From NCBI RefSeq assembly GCF_002078875.1, contig NC_034413.1:58276433-58340432 (forward strand): a stretch of DNA of 64,000 bases. The letters are read 5' to 3'. The stretch's first letter is position 1, and the number at the start of each line of letters is the position of its first letter. Of the stretch, positions 26,401 through 39,555 are shown one piece after another. This DNA is from Numida meleagris (taxonomy: Eukaryota > Chordata > Aves > Galliformes > Numididae). The position numbers were made by a program, and so were the translations under genes. Below the pieces are notes generated by a model. The model was given only the letters and a program-made list of their open reading frames with translations. It was not told the DNA's origin and did not search any database.

Positions 26401-29400
26401 CAGAAGTTCTTGATGAGAAGTGACAGATGGGTGAACAGATGATTAAGCAGATAGATAGACAGCAGGAACTCATAAGACTCATTTCATTAGGAAGCTGGGC
26501 TGAAAACAAGTGGCAGTGGGTGGAAGTACTTGGATGATGTTCATATTATGGTCATCAATTAAAATTGCCATTTTTTTGCAACGGATTCAAAGAATGTAGG
26601 CAATGTCTCCAGTGGTTTAAATAACAAAGGAAAAGCCAAAGGGACAGTGCTGGGATTTTTTTTCAGCTCCTCTTTTGGTCAGAATATTACATTTTTATAG
26701 TTTGGACTATATTTTAAATCTTTAAAGCCAAATTCAGCTTGGACAGCCCTGGCAGTTTCAATGGAGGATTAATGTGTGTCATTAAGCAAAGAAATATGGT
26801 CTAGTACTTTTCAATAGCAACAAATGCTTGCTAAGGCACTTCTCTAATCACCATATTTTTGGCTTACTGTAAAGCTCTTGGACTGATCCTTTCCTAAATA
26901 TATGGAATATACATGCAGGAAAGCTGAGGGTGAATTGCTGTGATTTGAGATGGCTGCTATATTCCAGCTGAAAAGTGCATTCTTGCTGCTAACTCTTTTC
27001 CATTCAAGCTGATTCAGCAGAAGACTGGCCCACCAAAAAGAAAGAGGCAGGGAGTATTTACTTATTGGCAAACTGATTCAAAGTCAGTGTGTGGTCTGAC
27101 TGTCAGTTATTCTGTAAAGAAGGGGTTTGTGTAGACAGAGAGGAAGGCAGGAATGCACTTTCAAGCAAGTGAAGTACATTATTAATCTGTACTCAGAATG
27201 AACAGGCTCCCCTAAAAGAGAAGCACAAGGGGAAGAAGAGCTGGATTAAGCTGAATAATTCCTTGTTAGATTGCTCTTAACTGAAAACTTCAGTTTTTCA
27301 CAGACAAGTGACTCCTTTGAAACACAGTGGCTTGCCAAAAGCTGAGGGCATGGTATTTTCCATGTAGGAACATATAAAAGTAAGGGCCCTCTCTCAGCTG
27401 TATAAATAGGGACCCTATGGCTGTGCTCCCCCCTGCCTGCCTGCCTGGAGGGATGTTGCTCTGCCATAGCTGAATCAGCATCTAACAGCAGCAGCAGTCC
27501 TTCCTGTCCCATTTACACTTGTAGCAAAGCAGGGCATCATTCCAACACACGGAGTGAAATACTGAGTTACACGCATGCAAGGATTTGTAAAAGCACTCTC
27601 TGTGAAGCTGCTTCTGGTCCCTTTGAAGTTAGTGGCAGATCTCCCACATATTTCAACTGCAAAATTGGGCTAATGGTGAAAACTTTAAAAAAAATCCATG
27701 TTATGAATATTAGAAACATGATAGAACTGGTGTTCTAGCATTAAGATCACCAGATGCAGCGTCTGCTCATCCTCTCTGTTTTACCAGTTCCCAGATTTAT
27801 TCACCAGTTGTTGCTATAGGCTGAAAATCTTTGCCTTCTCAGCAATCATGGAAGTGCTTGAAAATTTATCAGTGTCCTTTTATAACATTCCCAAACAACT
27901 TATCATCATCTCCAAAGAAGCGTTCTTTGGAATAGTATCAGAAGGTCAAGTTATCCCACTGAAACACCTATTATTATAAAGAGAGAGAGAGGAAAACAAC
28001 AAAAAAGAATGAGCCAACAGCACCAGCGCAGCCCTGGAAAATATGAAGTCATCAGTAGAGTTCAGCCAGAACAGACTCCCATTAAACTTTGTTTAAGAGC
28101 CAAGTTCCGCCCTGAAATATGTGTTAGCTGCAGTTTATGTTGGGGGGAGCTGTGCTGTACTTCAAGGGCAAGGCTCAGTCAGAAGTGTGTGTCCATTACG
28201 AATCAAAAGCGAAGTGCCCACATCCCTTTTGTATTTTTTGGTTTCCTCTGTATAGATGGAACAGAATTCTTAAAGAAGTAGATAAAACAGTCTCACGTTT
28301 CACAAGGCCTGTCAGTTTTGATTCTTTCCTCCACAGGACCTGAATGACTGTTTCTGCATCCACCAAGTTACTCTCCTGGTGGTTGGTAGTTGGGAGCAGG
28401 GTGGGGGGATGCCTTGCTCCCTGACACAAGCTGTGCCTTCAGCGGTGCTGAGCTCCCAGGATTGAATTCCTTCAATTACAAGGTAAAAGAGCTCATTCAA
28501 GGAGAGGGAAGAGGGGGAGGGAAGGTTCAACTCTGCCAAGCTTTGAGCAGGAGGTTAAAGTGTTTCATACCAGAAACTCTGGTAAGTGCAAAGGCTTTTG
28601 TAACCCAGGACACCCCTATAAACACTGAAATACTAACTCAAGAATTTGCTGTATTTCAGACCCCCCAGATGGCTGTCCTGTGCTTTTACTTCCCATCAGA
28701 TGTCTAACAGGGAAGATGGCCCACCAGCTCTGTGCTCCTTACAGCACGTTCTTGGGCAGAGCTGTAAAAGCATTTAAGGTCTGATTAGGTGAGAAAGCTC
28801 AGTGCCATCAGGATCAAACTGATCTTGGCAACCACTTTTCCTGGATTCTTTAGCAGAGGTGATGGTGTCCTTGGGAAAGAAGTTCTCCTTTTCTTAATGC
28901 TTGTGTTTAAGACACGTGGTGAGAGCCACGGGAAACACAGGCAGGTCTGGTGAGACCACAGCGTGGCTTCATCGTGCAATGGCAATGAGGGGATGTGAAA
29001 AATTGTTACCAACTCCTATTAGCTAGAAGGTAGATAAGAAATATCCAAACAAGAATGGGGAACTGGAAAGACAGAGAAGTGTGCCCTAGGACTCTGGAGA
29101 GATTATATGACCCTCAGCCACAGCTGTAGTGCCATAGTTTTGTGCTGATTTTGCATTTCTTGATACATCTTCCCTCTACCCAGAGTTACATCCAGTGTGA
29201 GGGAGAAGATGTACATATCTTTTTAGGGATAAGGGATGCTGTTGCCCACAGATAATGAGCTGCTATCTTAATATGCCACACAGCAGCAAGCACAACCATT
29301 TACTAAGCTGGACACCAGCATCTATCTGTATCTCTGTAGCACTTCCTTCAGCCGCTCACAAGCTCTGGACCTTGCTGTGTGCACGAACAGGAGGTTACAT

Positions 29401-30683
29401 TCCTTAGGGTCTGAGAGCATCTTCTTGTGTTGTCTCAAAGGAAATCATTTAGGTAGAAAACAACACTTATTCAATTTTCCAATTTCACATCCAATGAGGA
29501 AAATATATCCCTCTCCTCGGGAAGAAATGATAGACGCAATCTTTAATCACAGGAAATTTACTCCCCTTCCCCCAGTGGCTGCTGCAATTTCATGCCCAAC
29601 AAAAAAATAGGCACCGAGGCCTCAAAAGGGAATAGCTTGTGTTTCCCCCTCTGGCCACCTCTGCCAGCTGCTGGAGTCCTGGGTGAGCTGCATCATGTTT
29701 GGAAGGAAGGGAGATCCCAGTGCTTCAGGATCATGTCACTTAAGAAAGGAACTGTGGGAGCAGGGATGTGGAAGCCGTGCTCCCTCTGCTCTCCTGCTGA
29801 GCCCTGGAGAACACAGGACACAGGATATTCTTCCTGGTTGGGGAAGGCTCAGAACAGCTGGGAGCAAAGGCATGACCTTTCCTTAAGGGAAGTGAAAGTC
29901 ATGAAGGGGATAAAGTCCACTGTTTTATGCTGCACTTCATCTTAAAATTATGTCAAACTGTTGTACCTGCTCCTGCTTTCTCTCTCAGTGTGTAAAGCCA
30001 AGCCTGACTTATTTAGGAATGACACTTTTAAAACTGTTACAACCATCTCTGCCGCCTCGTTGTTGCTCCATGAACCTTCTGACATGAGTCAAATCCAGAT
30101 GAGAGAAAGGGATTCATTCATCCCAAGTGAAGGCAAAGAGCGGCAGTAATGCAAGAGAAGGGCTTGGTTCATGCTGTGCTTCCAGCTCGCAGTTATGTCC
30201 CCAGGATGCAGACAGTAAGCATCTTGCACAGAACATGGGAGGAGGAAGAAAAGTATTTGTCTGAGATTCACAAATTTTAATGGCTTCCAGAAGGGGAAAT
30301 CTTTTACTAAGGAGCAAAAGCAAAGTTCAGAGAAATGCAAAAGCATTTATCTTCCTGTTTGCTTTCCTGCCTGCCAAAAGGGGAGGGGTGGTTTACTCCT
30401 ATTTGGTAAAAAGTGTCCCAGAGAGAGAATGAACTCAGGAGCCATAAACATCTTTCCTTCATGTGCAAAGATCTTGGATCAACAGGAAATATTCTTTAGT
30501 GGGATCATACAGAATCTGCCTATCTTTATTTGCTCCCCTCTACTACATGCCTACACTGCTGCTTCCCACAGGAACTCTATTTACCACTGATAAATCATTT
30601 TGCCTTCATTAAAATTTGTAATGATGGTAGATGAAGCTGCATTTGAAGCATGTTCACTAGCTGTAATGGATGGCATTTTCGTA

Positions 30684-30772
30684 TAATCACAGAATCATTA
30701 AAGTTGGAAAAGACCTCTGTGGTTGTGTAGTCCAGTCATCCATCTACCACCACTACTGCCCGCTAAATCACG
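30684..30772 (-). mobile_element. CR1 LINE, short 3' end
   Basis: Complement-orientation CR1 tail: 'cacagaatcattaaagttgg', 'aaaagacctctgtggttg', 'tagtccagtcatccatctac', fading after 'actgcccgctaaatcac'. Confidence 0.9.
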
Positions 30773-32328
30773 TTGCTAATTTTGTATCTTTTACCTGGGT
30801 GAAACTTAATTGCAGAAAAGTAAGGCAGCAGAGAATTACACTGCTGTATTCCAGACTCACAAGCAGCGCCATGCACAGATTTGCCAGGTTCTGCATAAGT
30901 CTGATAAATCCATGTCCTTATTGCTGTAAATGACTTACAAGATCAGAAATATGACTGAAAGAAAATCCAGAGCTGGCTGGTGACCTTGGATTTTATGCTC
31001 TCCCATGTGTGCGTGCATGTGCATGCCGCATCCCCTTATTTTTGTGCTTTGTCGTATATTGTACTGGAAAGTTAGCTTTGACATGTTGAAAAGTATAAAG
31101 ATTAGAACAATCGTGTTTACATGTATTACCACCTGCTACTTCACTTCTTCCATGGTGCTTAAATGTTCAGGCAGAAGGCTTTGAAACACGCTACCTGTAA
31201 TGCACTTAAAAACTCTGCTGGATTTTCAGTTTGCTTTGATCTCCACAGTCTAGGGACTATCTCAGAGAATATAAATGAATATATTTAGGGGAAAATTATT
31301 TTCAGGAGAAAACCCTAATGTCCTTCCAACTTGATATGCTTTGTCAGTTGATGTCATTCCTTAGGATGTTTTTTTTGCATTTTATCTTCATGTTTCAGGA
31401 GGCCTTCATCTCTGTCCAGAATGAGCAACGTAATGAGGGAAGACCCATCCGTGAAAATCCATCCCATCTTTGCATGGAAGATGGATGTGTTCAGCTCCCC
31501 TTGTTGAGAGCATGGACATGGCAAGCAATTCTTTGGTGATTTTTGTTTACAAAGCAGGTAGAAAAAGAGATTATTTTGGTTCTTAAGAATTTGCAGACTA
31601 AACAAAACAAAACAAAAAAAAAAACAGTTGTATTTTATCAAGAAAGAATGGGAAGGATGAGGGAAGAGATGGTAAGAGCTGCTATTAATATGATTAGGAA
31701 GGAGACATTGACCAGAGAGCTGGAAATAGAGGAAAAATGTGGCTAGCCCAGGTTATGAGCAAACCAGCTCCATTCTGAGGGCTTTGCAAGCTCATCTTTC
31801 CCATCTCACCACATGAAGCCACCGTGCATGACTGCCGTTTGGAATTGGGTTGGGCTTTTTTTAAGGAAAAATCCAAAGCCCTAAAGCTAACCACTGCTTG
31901 AGCTCTGACCATAGAGAAGAAGTTATTTCTCACTGTGAGTGAAAGCATCAAAGGCAATCAAAGAGGTTTCATTAGAATTGGTCCCTTTCCATTAGGAGGT
32001 CAAAGCCTGCAAAAGAACAACCTACAAACCATCCTTTTTCTCCCTGACTTTGTGCTCTGGAGTTGGGGAGATATCATTTCATAGCAAGTTGTGGAGATGG
32101 GAGAGCAAAGAGAAACCAATGGAGAAGAGGGATGGTGGTGGAAGAGGGGGCAACTCCTGGAGGAAACAGCTTCAGCCCATTGCCTGACAAAGGAAGATTT
32201 ATGTCTTCCTTGCCTGTGCTTTCTTCCTTCCCACTGCTGGGACTGGAACATTCTTGAAAGAAGCAAGGAAAATATGTTTAATAACTGGGACCTGAGTGTC
32301 TATCCTGTGCTGAGATATGAGCCCTTAC

Positions 32329-32394
32329 CTGTAGGCTGAGAAAGTGACAAGCACGAAGATCTGGGAGGTGTAAAGGATGTCTGAACTAGACAAC
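32329..32394 (-). CDS. GYPC: Candidate additional glycophorin C exon (ectodomain)
   Basis: A 66-bp minus-strand segment with a strong acceptor (long pyrimidine tract ending ctgccctctcag) and a near-consensus donor (ACAG|GTAAGG). It begins with two bases of a split codon and ends with one, exactly the phase needed between the first coding exon (39208-39241) and the penultimate one. Inclusion or skipping would both keep frame. The 21 complete codons encode a Ser/Thr/Pro-rich peptide (begins CLVQTSFTPPRSS, ends LSQPT), compatible with an O-glycosylated ectodomain. Human GYPC has an in-frame, skippable second exon of similar size (57 bp, as I recall). Against it: two cysteines and no residue-level similarity that I can claim. 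This is a splice-site and phase inference only. Confidence 0.35.
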
Positions 32395-34894
32395 CTGAGA
32401 GGGCAGGTGTGAGAGAAAGATAACAATCAGAGACTGGTCCACTTGCTGAGAGCATCCTTGCATGAAGATACATGAAGAATCTAATTTTCTGCTCCCTGTA
32501 TTGATCAGCAGAAGGACTGTGCTCATAACACTGGAATGAACCATCATATAATTAGAAGGACAATCTCTTCTAGATTACCAATCTGGTTATTAAAGAACTT
32601 TTTTAAGTTTCAGGAAATAATAGTCTCAACTGAAAATGTGATTTCATAATAAACTAGTAAATTTCTAGCACTAATACACATTAAGTAAACCTTCAAAATT
32701 GAATTCAGCAGTATACCCACATATATAACAGCATATAGAAATAAAACATAAAAATAATATCATTTTAATTGAGAAATTTTTGCAAAGTTGCACAAATATC
32801 CTGAATTCAAAGATAATATTTTCATGCTAACTCTCCATATCCACTAGAAATATTTTTTCTCTCTGCTTGTTCATACATGTAGGTCTTTAATAACAGCGGG
32901 TAAGAGATTCCTGAACTATTTGCTTAACCTATCAATTTTCTGGTTTAATTAAAGCCGGTTTAAATTTACACATTTCCTTATCCGAGAACATTTCAGACTT
33001 GGACTTTCCTAATCTGGATTCTGCTGTCTTACTCTCATGTGGAAATGTACTTCCTCCTTGTTTCTTAAGTCATTACCATTGCTTTCCTCTAGATTTTTGC
33101 TCATGGAGACATGAGTCTTGCATTAGTGTCCAAGATAGATTTAACCAAATGCTGTGATGCCTAAATTCAAAGTACAGAGTGATTCAGAGTCTACACCTTT
33201 GTGAGCTGTGTGTGAGGCTGTGGCTGTATAAACAGCCAGCAGAGAGACAGCTGAATCTGGTGTCTACAGGAGAGGGTTTGAATGAGGCTGCTTCAATGAT
33301 GCTTTACTGTATCATACAAAAGAGATTTTAAAAAATATTTCCCAACTTTTTTAATATAGCCTAAACCTTTTTCTTGCTTTCTTTCTCATTGTTGAGTTTC
33401 TGCCTCTGCCAAGCTTTTAAAAATCTGATTATTTTTCTGCTGCTTTTGAAGGCATCGTTCATATAAAAAGGGAAACAACCCAACACTTGTGGGTGTTGGT
33501 CTGTGAATGGACATGCAGTCAGGGAAATAAAGCTGTCTGTACCCACAAGTCTGATGAGTGAAAAGGTGCATAAATACTGAAAAGGGGTGTTTGTGCATAA
33601 GGAAATCTAAGTTTGCACATAGATGTAAACTATGCATATGCATACACTGTGTGTATGATATATATACCTGTATAAAAAAATTCAAATCCACTTCGCAGGT
33701 TTGCTGTTGCTAAAACAGTGTGTCTTTCCAAATGTAAACACCTGTGCTTGTATAAAGGCTTGATGTTTGACTATGCTGAGCTATAAGCTTTTCACACGTG
33801 GTCTTTGTAATGTGGACTGCCTCCTCGAAGTAGACATTTTAAACACGCAGTCCCCAGGAAAGCAGGAATTTATCGCTCACGATAACATGATGCTGTCACA
33901 GGGTGTGTTCAAAAGCCCCCCTGCAACTTACTGATAAAAAGCTTAACTCCGTTTCAGGGCTTATCTGAAGAAGAAAGAGGTAGACCCTCATGAAATAACT
34001 GATTTTTTTTTTTTCAAAGATGTAAAAAGAGAAGGAAAGGGAAGAAGCAGAAGAACAAATGCAGCAGAACAAGTTTAACCCATTGAGATTTTCAGTAAAG
34101 TTTTCTGCTTCATCAGGAAGAATCCGGCGGTGAAACATATGTCAAAAGAGAAGCAGATATGAGAAACTGGTCTCCTTTGCAGATGAGAAGATTAATTAAG
34201 AGGGAAATCACTTAGCCAGATGTCTCCTTTGTGAAACTGTATGTGCAAGGTACATCTGCAGTGAGAGAGTAGCAGAGCACAGACAGTGCATTTGACTTCT
34301 ATGCTAACACTGGAGAGAGAGGAGTCTGGTGTGAATTAGATCATGCTGACCCTTGGAGAAATTGAGGAGCGTGGATCTGATTTCAACTACAAATTACGAG
34401 CTACATGCCTGTTACTGTGCCACATGATCGTGGCTTGATATAGTTGAGTTATGAGTTACAAATAAATTATGCAGAGAAAACAGTCCTTTTCTCTATTTGT
34501 GCTCATAACTTGCTGGCAAACCCAGACTGATTTCTCCAAATGCCACTCTTATTCTTTCACCGAGCAGTTTTACAGAATGTTCTGCAGCCGGTGCATTTCT
34601 CAGGAACTCATTACTGGGGTAACTGTCAAATTTATTTGACTTAGGAACTGAAATCTTTCAGGAATAAGTTTAAAGCATGGTCTGTGTGCTGCCCAAGTAC
34701 CTGCTCAGCTAAGGTGTTCAGTTACCTTTGTCACTGCAGTGTTGTGTTGACCCTGGTCTTTCATGCATTTCCTATCACAACTCAGATGTGAACCCAAAGA
34801 AACCAAATTCCTCCCCACCAAAAAAAAAATCAAACAAAAACCCATCACAACAAAACAACAAAGATCCCCCTTGTGGCAAGCACTGTATTTTGTA

Positions 34895-34981
34895 GAACTA
34901 TAGAATCAGAACGGCTTAGGTTGGAAGGGACCTTGAAGATCATCCAGTTCCAACTCCACTGCCATGGATAAATTTGCCACA
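34895..34981 (-). mobile_element. CR1 LINE, short 3' end
   Basis: Complement-orientation tail 'actatagaatcagaacggct', 'taggttggaagggaccttga', 'agatcatccagttccaac', up to 'ctgccatgga'. It lies in the intron after the proposed first GYPC exon. Confidence 0.92.
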
Positions 34982-37900
34982 AAATAATTACCCCAGTTGC
35001 TAAATGATCTCCAAGCTGCATCTTTTTCCTGAGCATGTATTACAAAATTATAGAGTAGAAAGCAAAGAGCTGTTGCTTAGCGGATCTGTTGGATTCTGTT
35101 CTTGTTCCTGTCTCCTACTTGTTATCAATGACTTTCCACAGCCAAAACTAGCCAGGGAAAGCAGTCATTTTTCTCCTACCTGCAAAATCTCTATGTAGCC
35201 TACCAGCTTTTTGGGGAAAGGGTGTCTGCACAGCACCTCGCACAATCAGATCTCTCTGTTGGCTTGAATTTCTCTATGCTATAGGAATACTAATCCCTCC
35301 TTAACAATAGAGACAGGCACTCTGCAGAGCAGACACACAAACAGACTTTCATTAGAGAATGCAGTTCCCAAAGCCTGTTTTACAAAAGGCTTTGCTGATT
35401 GGACTCAGTCATTTGAACAGTGATGGGTACAGCGTATGTTCCACAAGAGCCTCAAAAGAAAGGTGCAGCAGTATCAGCAATGAGATGCAGAGACAGCACA
35501 ATTCTGTGTTAGTAATAGGCTAAAACACAAACAGCCAAAGCTGAATCTTTAACACCTATTGTGTAAATTGTTGGTTGGAATTTTCTCCATTTTTATTTTT
35601 TATTTTGCAAGGAGCAGTGCTCAGAATTGCTGAAAACTCCATATTTTATAAAGCAAGCTCCTAGCTCAATGGACATCTGTCCTCTGACCCCAGCTTAGCA
35701 ATTCGCCAGCATCTCTGCTGTTGATTACTGAAATTTCAGGTGCATTCTGAGCCTTCCAATTTGCAAACTTTCACATCCCCATCTCAGGCACTGAGGCTGT
35801 TGAGGAGAAGCCCTGGAGTATAACGCCAAGTTTTCCAATTCATATGCACAGTGGTGGGAGACAAATATACAGGCAGAGGCATTCAATTTACGTAAATGCT
35901 TTGTGGGACACATTTTGAGCCTTCTATGCTAAAAATGGGAGGCTATTATAATCTACAGGTTTCCTCACTTATAAATACTCACAGATTTACCAGTGAAGAC
36001 CAGTGTTTTTGTAATCAATAGCCCCTATTTTTTGTTTGTTAGTTACAGTCACAGGCAAGTGATTGAGGCTGATGAAATCGGGTCTGCCTCCAAAGTAGTG
36101 AACAGTGTGGTTAAAAGGCCAAAAGACCATCTGAGCTTTCCACAGGCCCCTTGTGAAAGTACTGGTATTGCTCCAGGAACATTCAAAGAACCACTTTACA
36201 GCCCCTGAGATTCAGTCTTGCCTTCTCTGATCACCTTCTCTGAGGGGATGGATACCTTTGAACCCCAGCGATGGTTTTGCACAGCTCACTGCCTCTCCAG
36301 ACTGCACTTTCGACCTAGTGACGCTGGTTTACGTGAGTTCTTCACCACATGTGAGTTGCTCATTGCCTCAGAACTGAGTCACTGCAGTCCAACAGGAAGA
36401 GGGCAAAAGCTGCAGTTAGAGTAGAGATTGCCAAACTTGTGGAATTCTTCCAATTTTGTAATAAGTCAGGCAGTTACTGCCTGTGCATCTGAGCAGAGTT
36501 TAGAAGAAGCAAATATGTCACTAGAAGGTGATGTACTTAGAAATCATGTATTTAAAAGCCGGGAAGTTCACATCCCTTCAGTGAAGCTAGGTCTTCTTAA
36601 TAAAAATAACAATAATGACATGAAAAAGAAGAAGAAGAAGGAAGAAAATGGAGATACATTCACAACACAATATTGTATTGAATCCAAGCCAATGAATTTG
36701 AGGACCCAGCTCCATTTTTAGCTTTGTTAGCAGACTTCTTTCCTTAGGTATTCCTGGATTCTAGCCACATGCAAATGTCTGTTACAGAAGAATGATGGGG
36801 TAAATATTTCACACACTGCCTAGCATCATCAGACTGAAATACTGGCTCACCCAGCTCTCCACTGAGTATTCAGAGACCACACTGAGAGCGATGGGATATG
36901 CAGCCGGGCACTGCTCCCTCACATTGTAAAGTATGGCACCCCCGTAGAGAAGCAGAATTCATTTGCTGACTTTGCAGAGGTGAACAGTTTAAATCTGAAA
37001 CAGCAGTCTGCTCCCACCTGGACTGATAGGAGCATACTGTACTTATAGAATTAATAAAAATCCCTTATCAGCTGCAAGTGAACACAAGGAGATAAGAAAG
37101 AACACAAGCAATTAGGTAGCTTAACCCTGCTTAATTTACATCAGTAGGCAGCTGCTCTGCAGTCTCACCTGCAAGTACCCAGAAATAATTAATATAATAA
37201 TTAATATAGTCAGTAATAATTAATATACTCAATCTACACAAAGGGTTTTGGTGATACTTTATACATTTTCACACCCATTTCAAAGATTTTCACTATGGTT
37301 ATGAAGAAAATGTGTTTTCCCAAATACTCTGCCTCTCTGGTAAACATCTACCGTCCATACTGTGCTGCTCCTGATAGTACACCAGTCTTCTGATGTCTTG
37401 TAACTTAGAAAAATTACTGGAATTTTACTAACAAATAAGACCTTATTCCCCAGACCTGACCGCCAAAACTTCAACCACTATAAAAATAATGCTCTGGTTT
37501 TGTTATACCAGAATATGTTCCAGAATTCCCTTTAATTTTATTCTTTCTCTGTCATTTGATCCACGTAATTAAAAAAAAAAAACAGATAAGCAAAATTAAA
37601 AAAAAAAACAAAACACCACCACAAAAACAATAACCAGAGGGACACAAAGTGAAATAAGATACATTCTGTCTGAATCAGTAAGAGAAATTATGAGAGCAAG
37701 TAAAGAATAGAGAGTCATTTTTTTTTTCAGTCCAAATTCTTATTCTAGCTAGATTGGAAACCACTTATTTGGTGTTTTGAACTGGTCCTTGGCTTGTCAC
37801 TTGGCCAAGTCTGTCACTAGAGATGAAAAGCTGGGTCTGGAACCTCGGTGATACTGCACAATGAGCAAAATGAACTCACTGAGTCACTGCCACCCTCCCG

Positions 37901-39207
37901 CACAGGTATTGAGAGACCAATGGAAGTCATTTATTCAAACTTTTGTAAACTCAAACTCTCAGAATCCTGAATTAGCCTGCATATTTCTTTCCTGTCTATA
38001 ATAGAAAACAAACGGTAACAGAAACAATAGTAAACAAGTCATTATCTCCTAAACTGCTGAATAATATAGAATAACATATAAGATGAAGCTATCATCTAAT
38101 CTTTGGAGTTGGTAGGAACTTGCAAAAAGGAACAAAGGGTAAACAGAAATTGCTGCCTGGTATTCCAGAGCTACTGCTCACTGTGCTGTTTCTGCTGGAT
38201 CAGCCTGTCCCATTCAAAGCTCAGGAAGCACCGTTGCCATTAGCCTCCATACAGACCAAATATTCCGACAGCACAGCCTGAATTTGCAGCAGTTCCCAGC
38301 AATCCTGTCTGTACATTTTGTCTTCATTACTGATACCACAGAATGATAAACAATTCTGCTATGGTCAGTGTGTTTATTAAAAATATTACAAAACTACTGC
38401 CTCAAATTAAAACAGGAAAGATTATACCAAAATCATGAAGGAGAGAGTCACATCCTGCTGTTGCAGCACTGAAAACTTCTCTCAGTTTGTCAGACCAGAA
38501 TCCATCCCCTTCTCTTCCGCTTTCTTTTTTATGCTAACCCAAAAGGAATGCAGGCAAGCTGCCGTTAAGCATCTGTGTTCACTTGACTGTTCAGGCCAAA
38601 TTCTCTTTCCAAGTTCACTAAAATATGCGGAGTTATGCCAGCAGAGGACTTGCCCTCCTGTACCCTCCCTTGCTGAGAAGCAAACTTGCTTGTCCTTAAG
38701 CCCACGTTTCTACATTTCCAGAGCAGAAACACATTGTGACTTTAAATATAGACGGTTCGTTTGTGGCTTTGCGTCTCATGTTACATGCAGACAGCCTGGG
38801 ACTCTAAACAGAAGTTGGGCAGCACCATTAATAGCTTAGAAAAGCATCAGGAAGCTTTCAAAATGCTCTATATTTTCATTCCTGGAGGTGGGGGGGGGAG
38901 GGAAAAACATTTAAACTTTCATAAACCAGGGTTTAGATGGAAACGTTACTGACTTTGCTTGGTCCTATTCAGGAGTTGGAGTCTGCAGAGCCATTTCAGT
39001 TCTTCACACACATGCATGCAAGCACACACAAAGAATTAAAAAGGAAAACAATTTCATCGCAATTTTTTCCTACAGGATGAGTCTCAGGCATTCTTTTTTT
39101 TTTTTTTCTTTTTCCCTTTTGCATGAAACACATTTGGCAATCCTTTCTTTAAGCGGCAGACTGGTAAACCCACTCTTACTGCAAGGAGGGGGGATAAGGG
39201 TACTCAC

Positions 39208-39241
39208 GTGGTTGAGATGTCGTATTGTTTTGGTAACTCAT
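39208..39241 (-). CDS. GYPC: Glycophorin C, probable first coding exon
   Basis: The minus-strand ATG (complement of 39239-39241, context aaattATGA) is the first possible start. An in-frame TAA sits two codons upstream, at 39245-39247. Eleven codons (MSYQNNTTSQP) plus one base run to a strong donor (C|GTGAGTA). The single leftover base fits the two-base start of the exon at 16359, or of the candidate at 32394. The peptide has overlapping sequons N-N-T and N-T-T followed by a Pro. Human GYPC starts with a similarly unconventional N terminus carrying NST and then a Pro (NSTAWP), and it has no cleaved signal peptide. Direct joining to the penultimate exon gives a 93-residue protein, or 115 with the extra exon. 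There is no homology search behind this; the evidence is phase, splice site and motif pattern. Confidence 0.62.
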
Positions 39242-39524
39242 AATTTACGCCTTTGAAAAATGCCTTATTTGTGTTGACAGCCTCTCTTCCCTGGTCAGAA
39301 CTGACGGCGGGATTGAGCAGAACAGCTGGAAGAGCCCAGGAAAATGCAGCTCTTGTTCAGGCTCTCCTTTCCTGGCTCCTGACCCCTTTACAACTGGAAA
39401 AGGAAACAGCACATGTGTCATTCTCTTTTGCCTGTGTAGCTCACATGAGCGGGGAGGGGCACACATTTGCAGATAGCAGTAACTGTATTCAAGTTTTGCA
39501 AGTTGGATGTATTCCATCCCTTTG

Positions 39525-39555
39525 CTTTTATAGCCAGCAACTAGTGGAAAGATAA
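39525..39555 (-). promoter_or_regulatory. GYPC: Possible GYPC core promoter (TATA plus GATA)
   Basis: On the minus strand a TATAAAAG box (complement of 39525-39532) lies about 285 bp upstream of the proposed GYPC ATG. A GATA-factor core (TTATCT, complement of 39550-39555) sits just upstream of it, and another GATA core is at 39471-39476. GATA plus TATA is a common layout for erythroid genes. Caution: transcription from about 39500 would put several ATGs ahead of the GYPC start, so the true start may be nearer the exon. Confidence 0.22.

Larger units (their letters stand above)
16360..32328 (-). other. GYPC: GYPC large intron
   Basis: About 16 kb with CR1 fragments at 18638-18756, 18771-18890, 19908-19970 and 30684-30772, and a solo LTR at 22912-23440. 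Splice-like signals occur near 16631 and 24358-24381, but they fail the frame test needed to join the GYPC exons. The many other open frames, including a 128-codon one at 17486-17872 on the minus strand, look like chance. If the candidate exon at 32329-32394 is not real, this intron extends to 39207. Confidence 0.6.

Noticed and set aside
29592..29945. 117-codon plus-strand open frame
   Set aside because: GC-richer patch with Trp- and Cys-rich chance composition and no homology recognised. An overlapping frame in another phase is equally open.
31605..31625. Poly-A tail of a retrocopy
   Set aside because: An A-rich (AAAC)n-like tract with no recognisable transcript body upstream and no target duplication.
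38435..38839. 134-codon plus-strand open frame, the longest in the window
   Set aside because: No recognised motif, no splice or start context, and a composition unlike protein. The longest chance frame in 64 kb is expected to be about this size.
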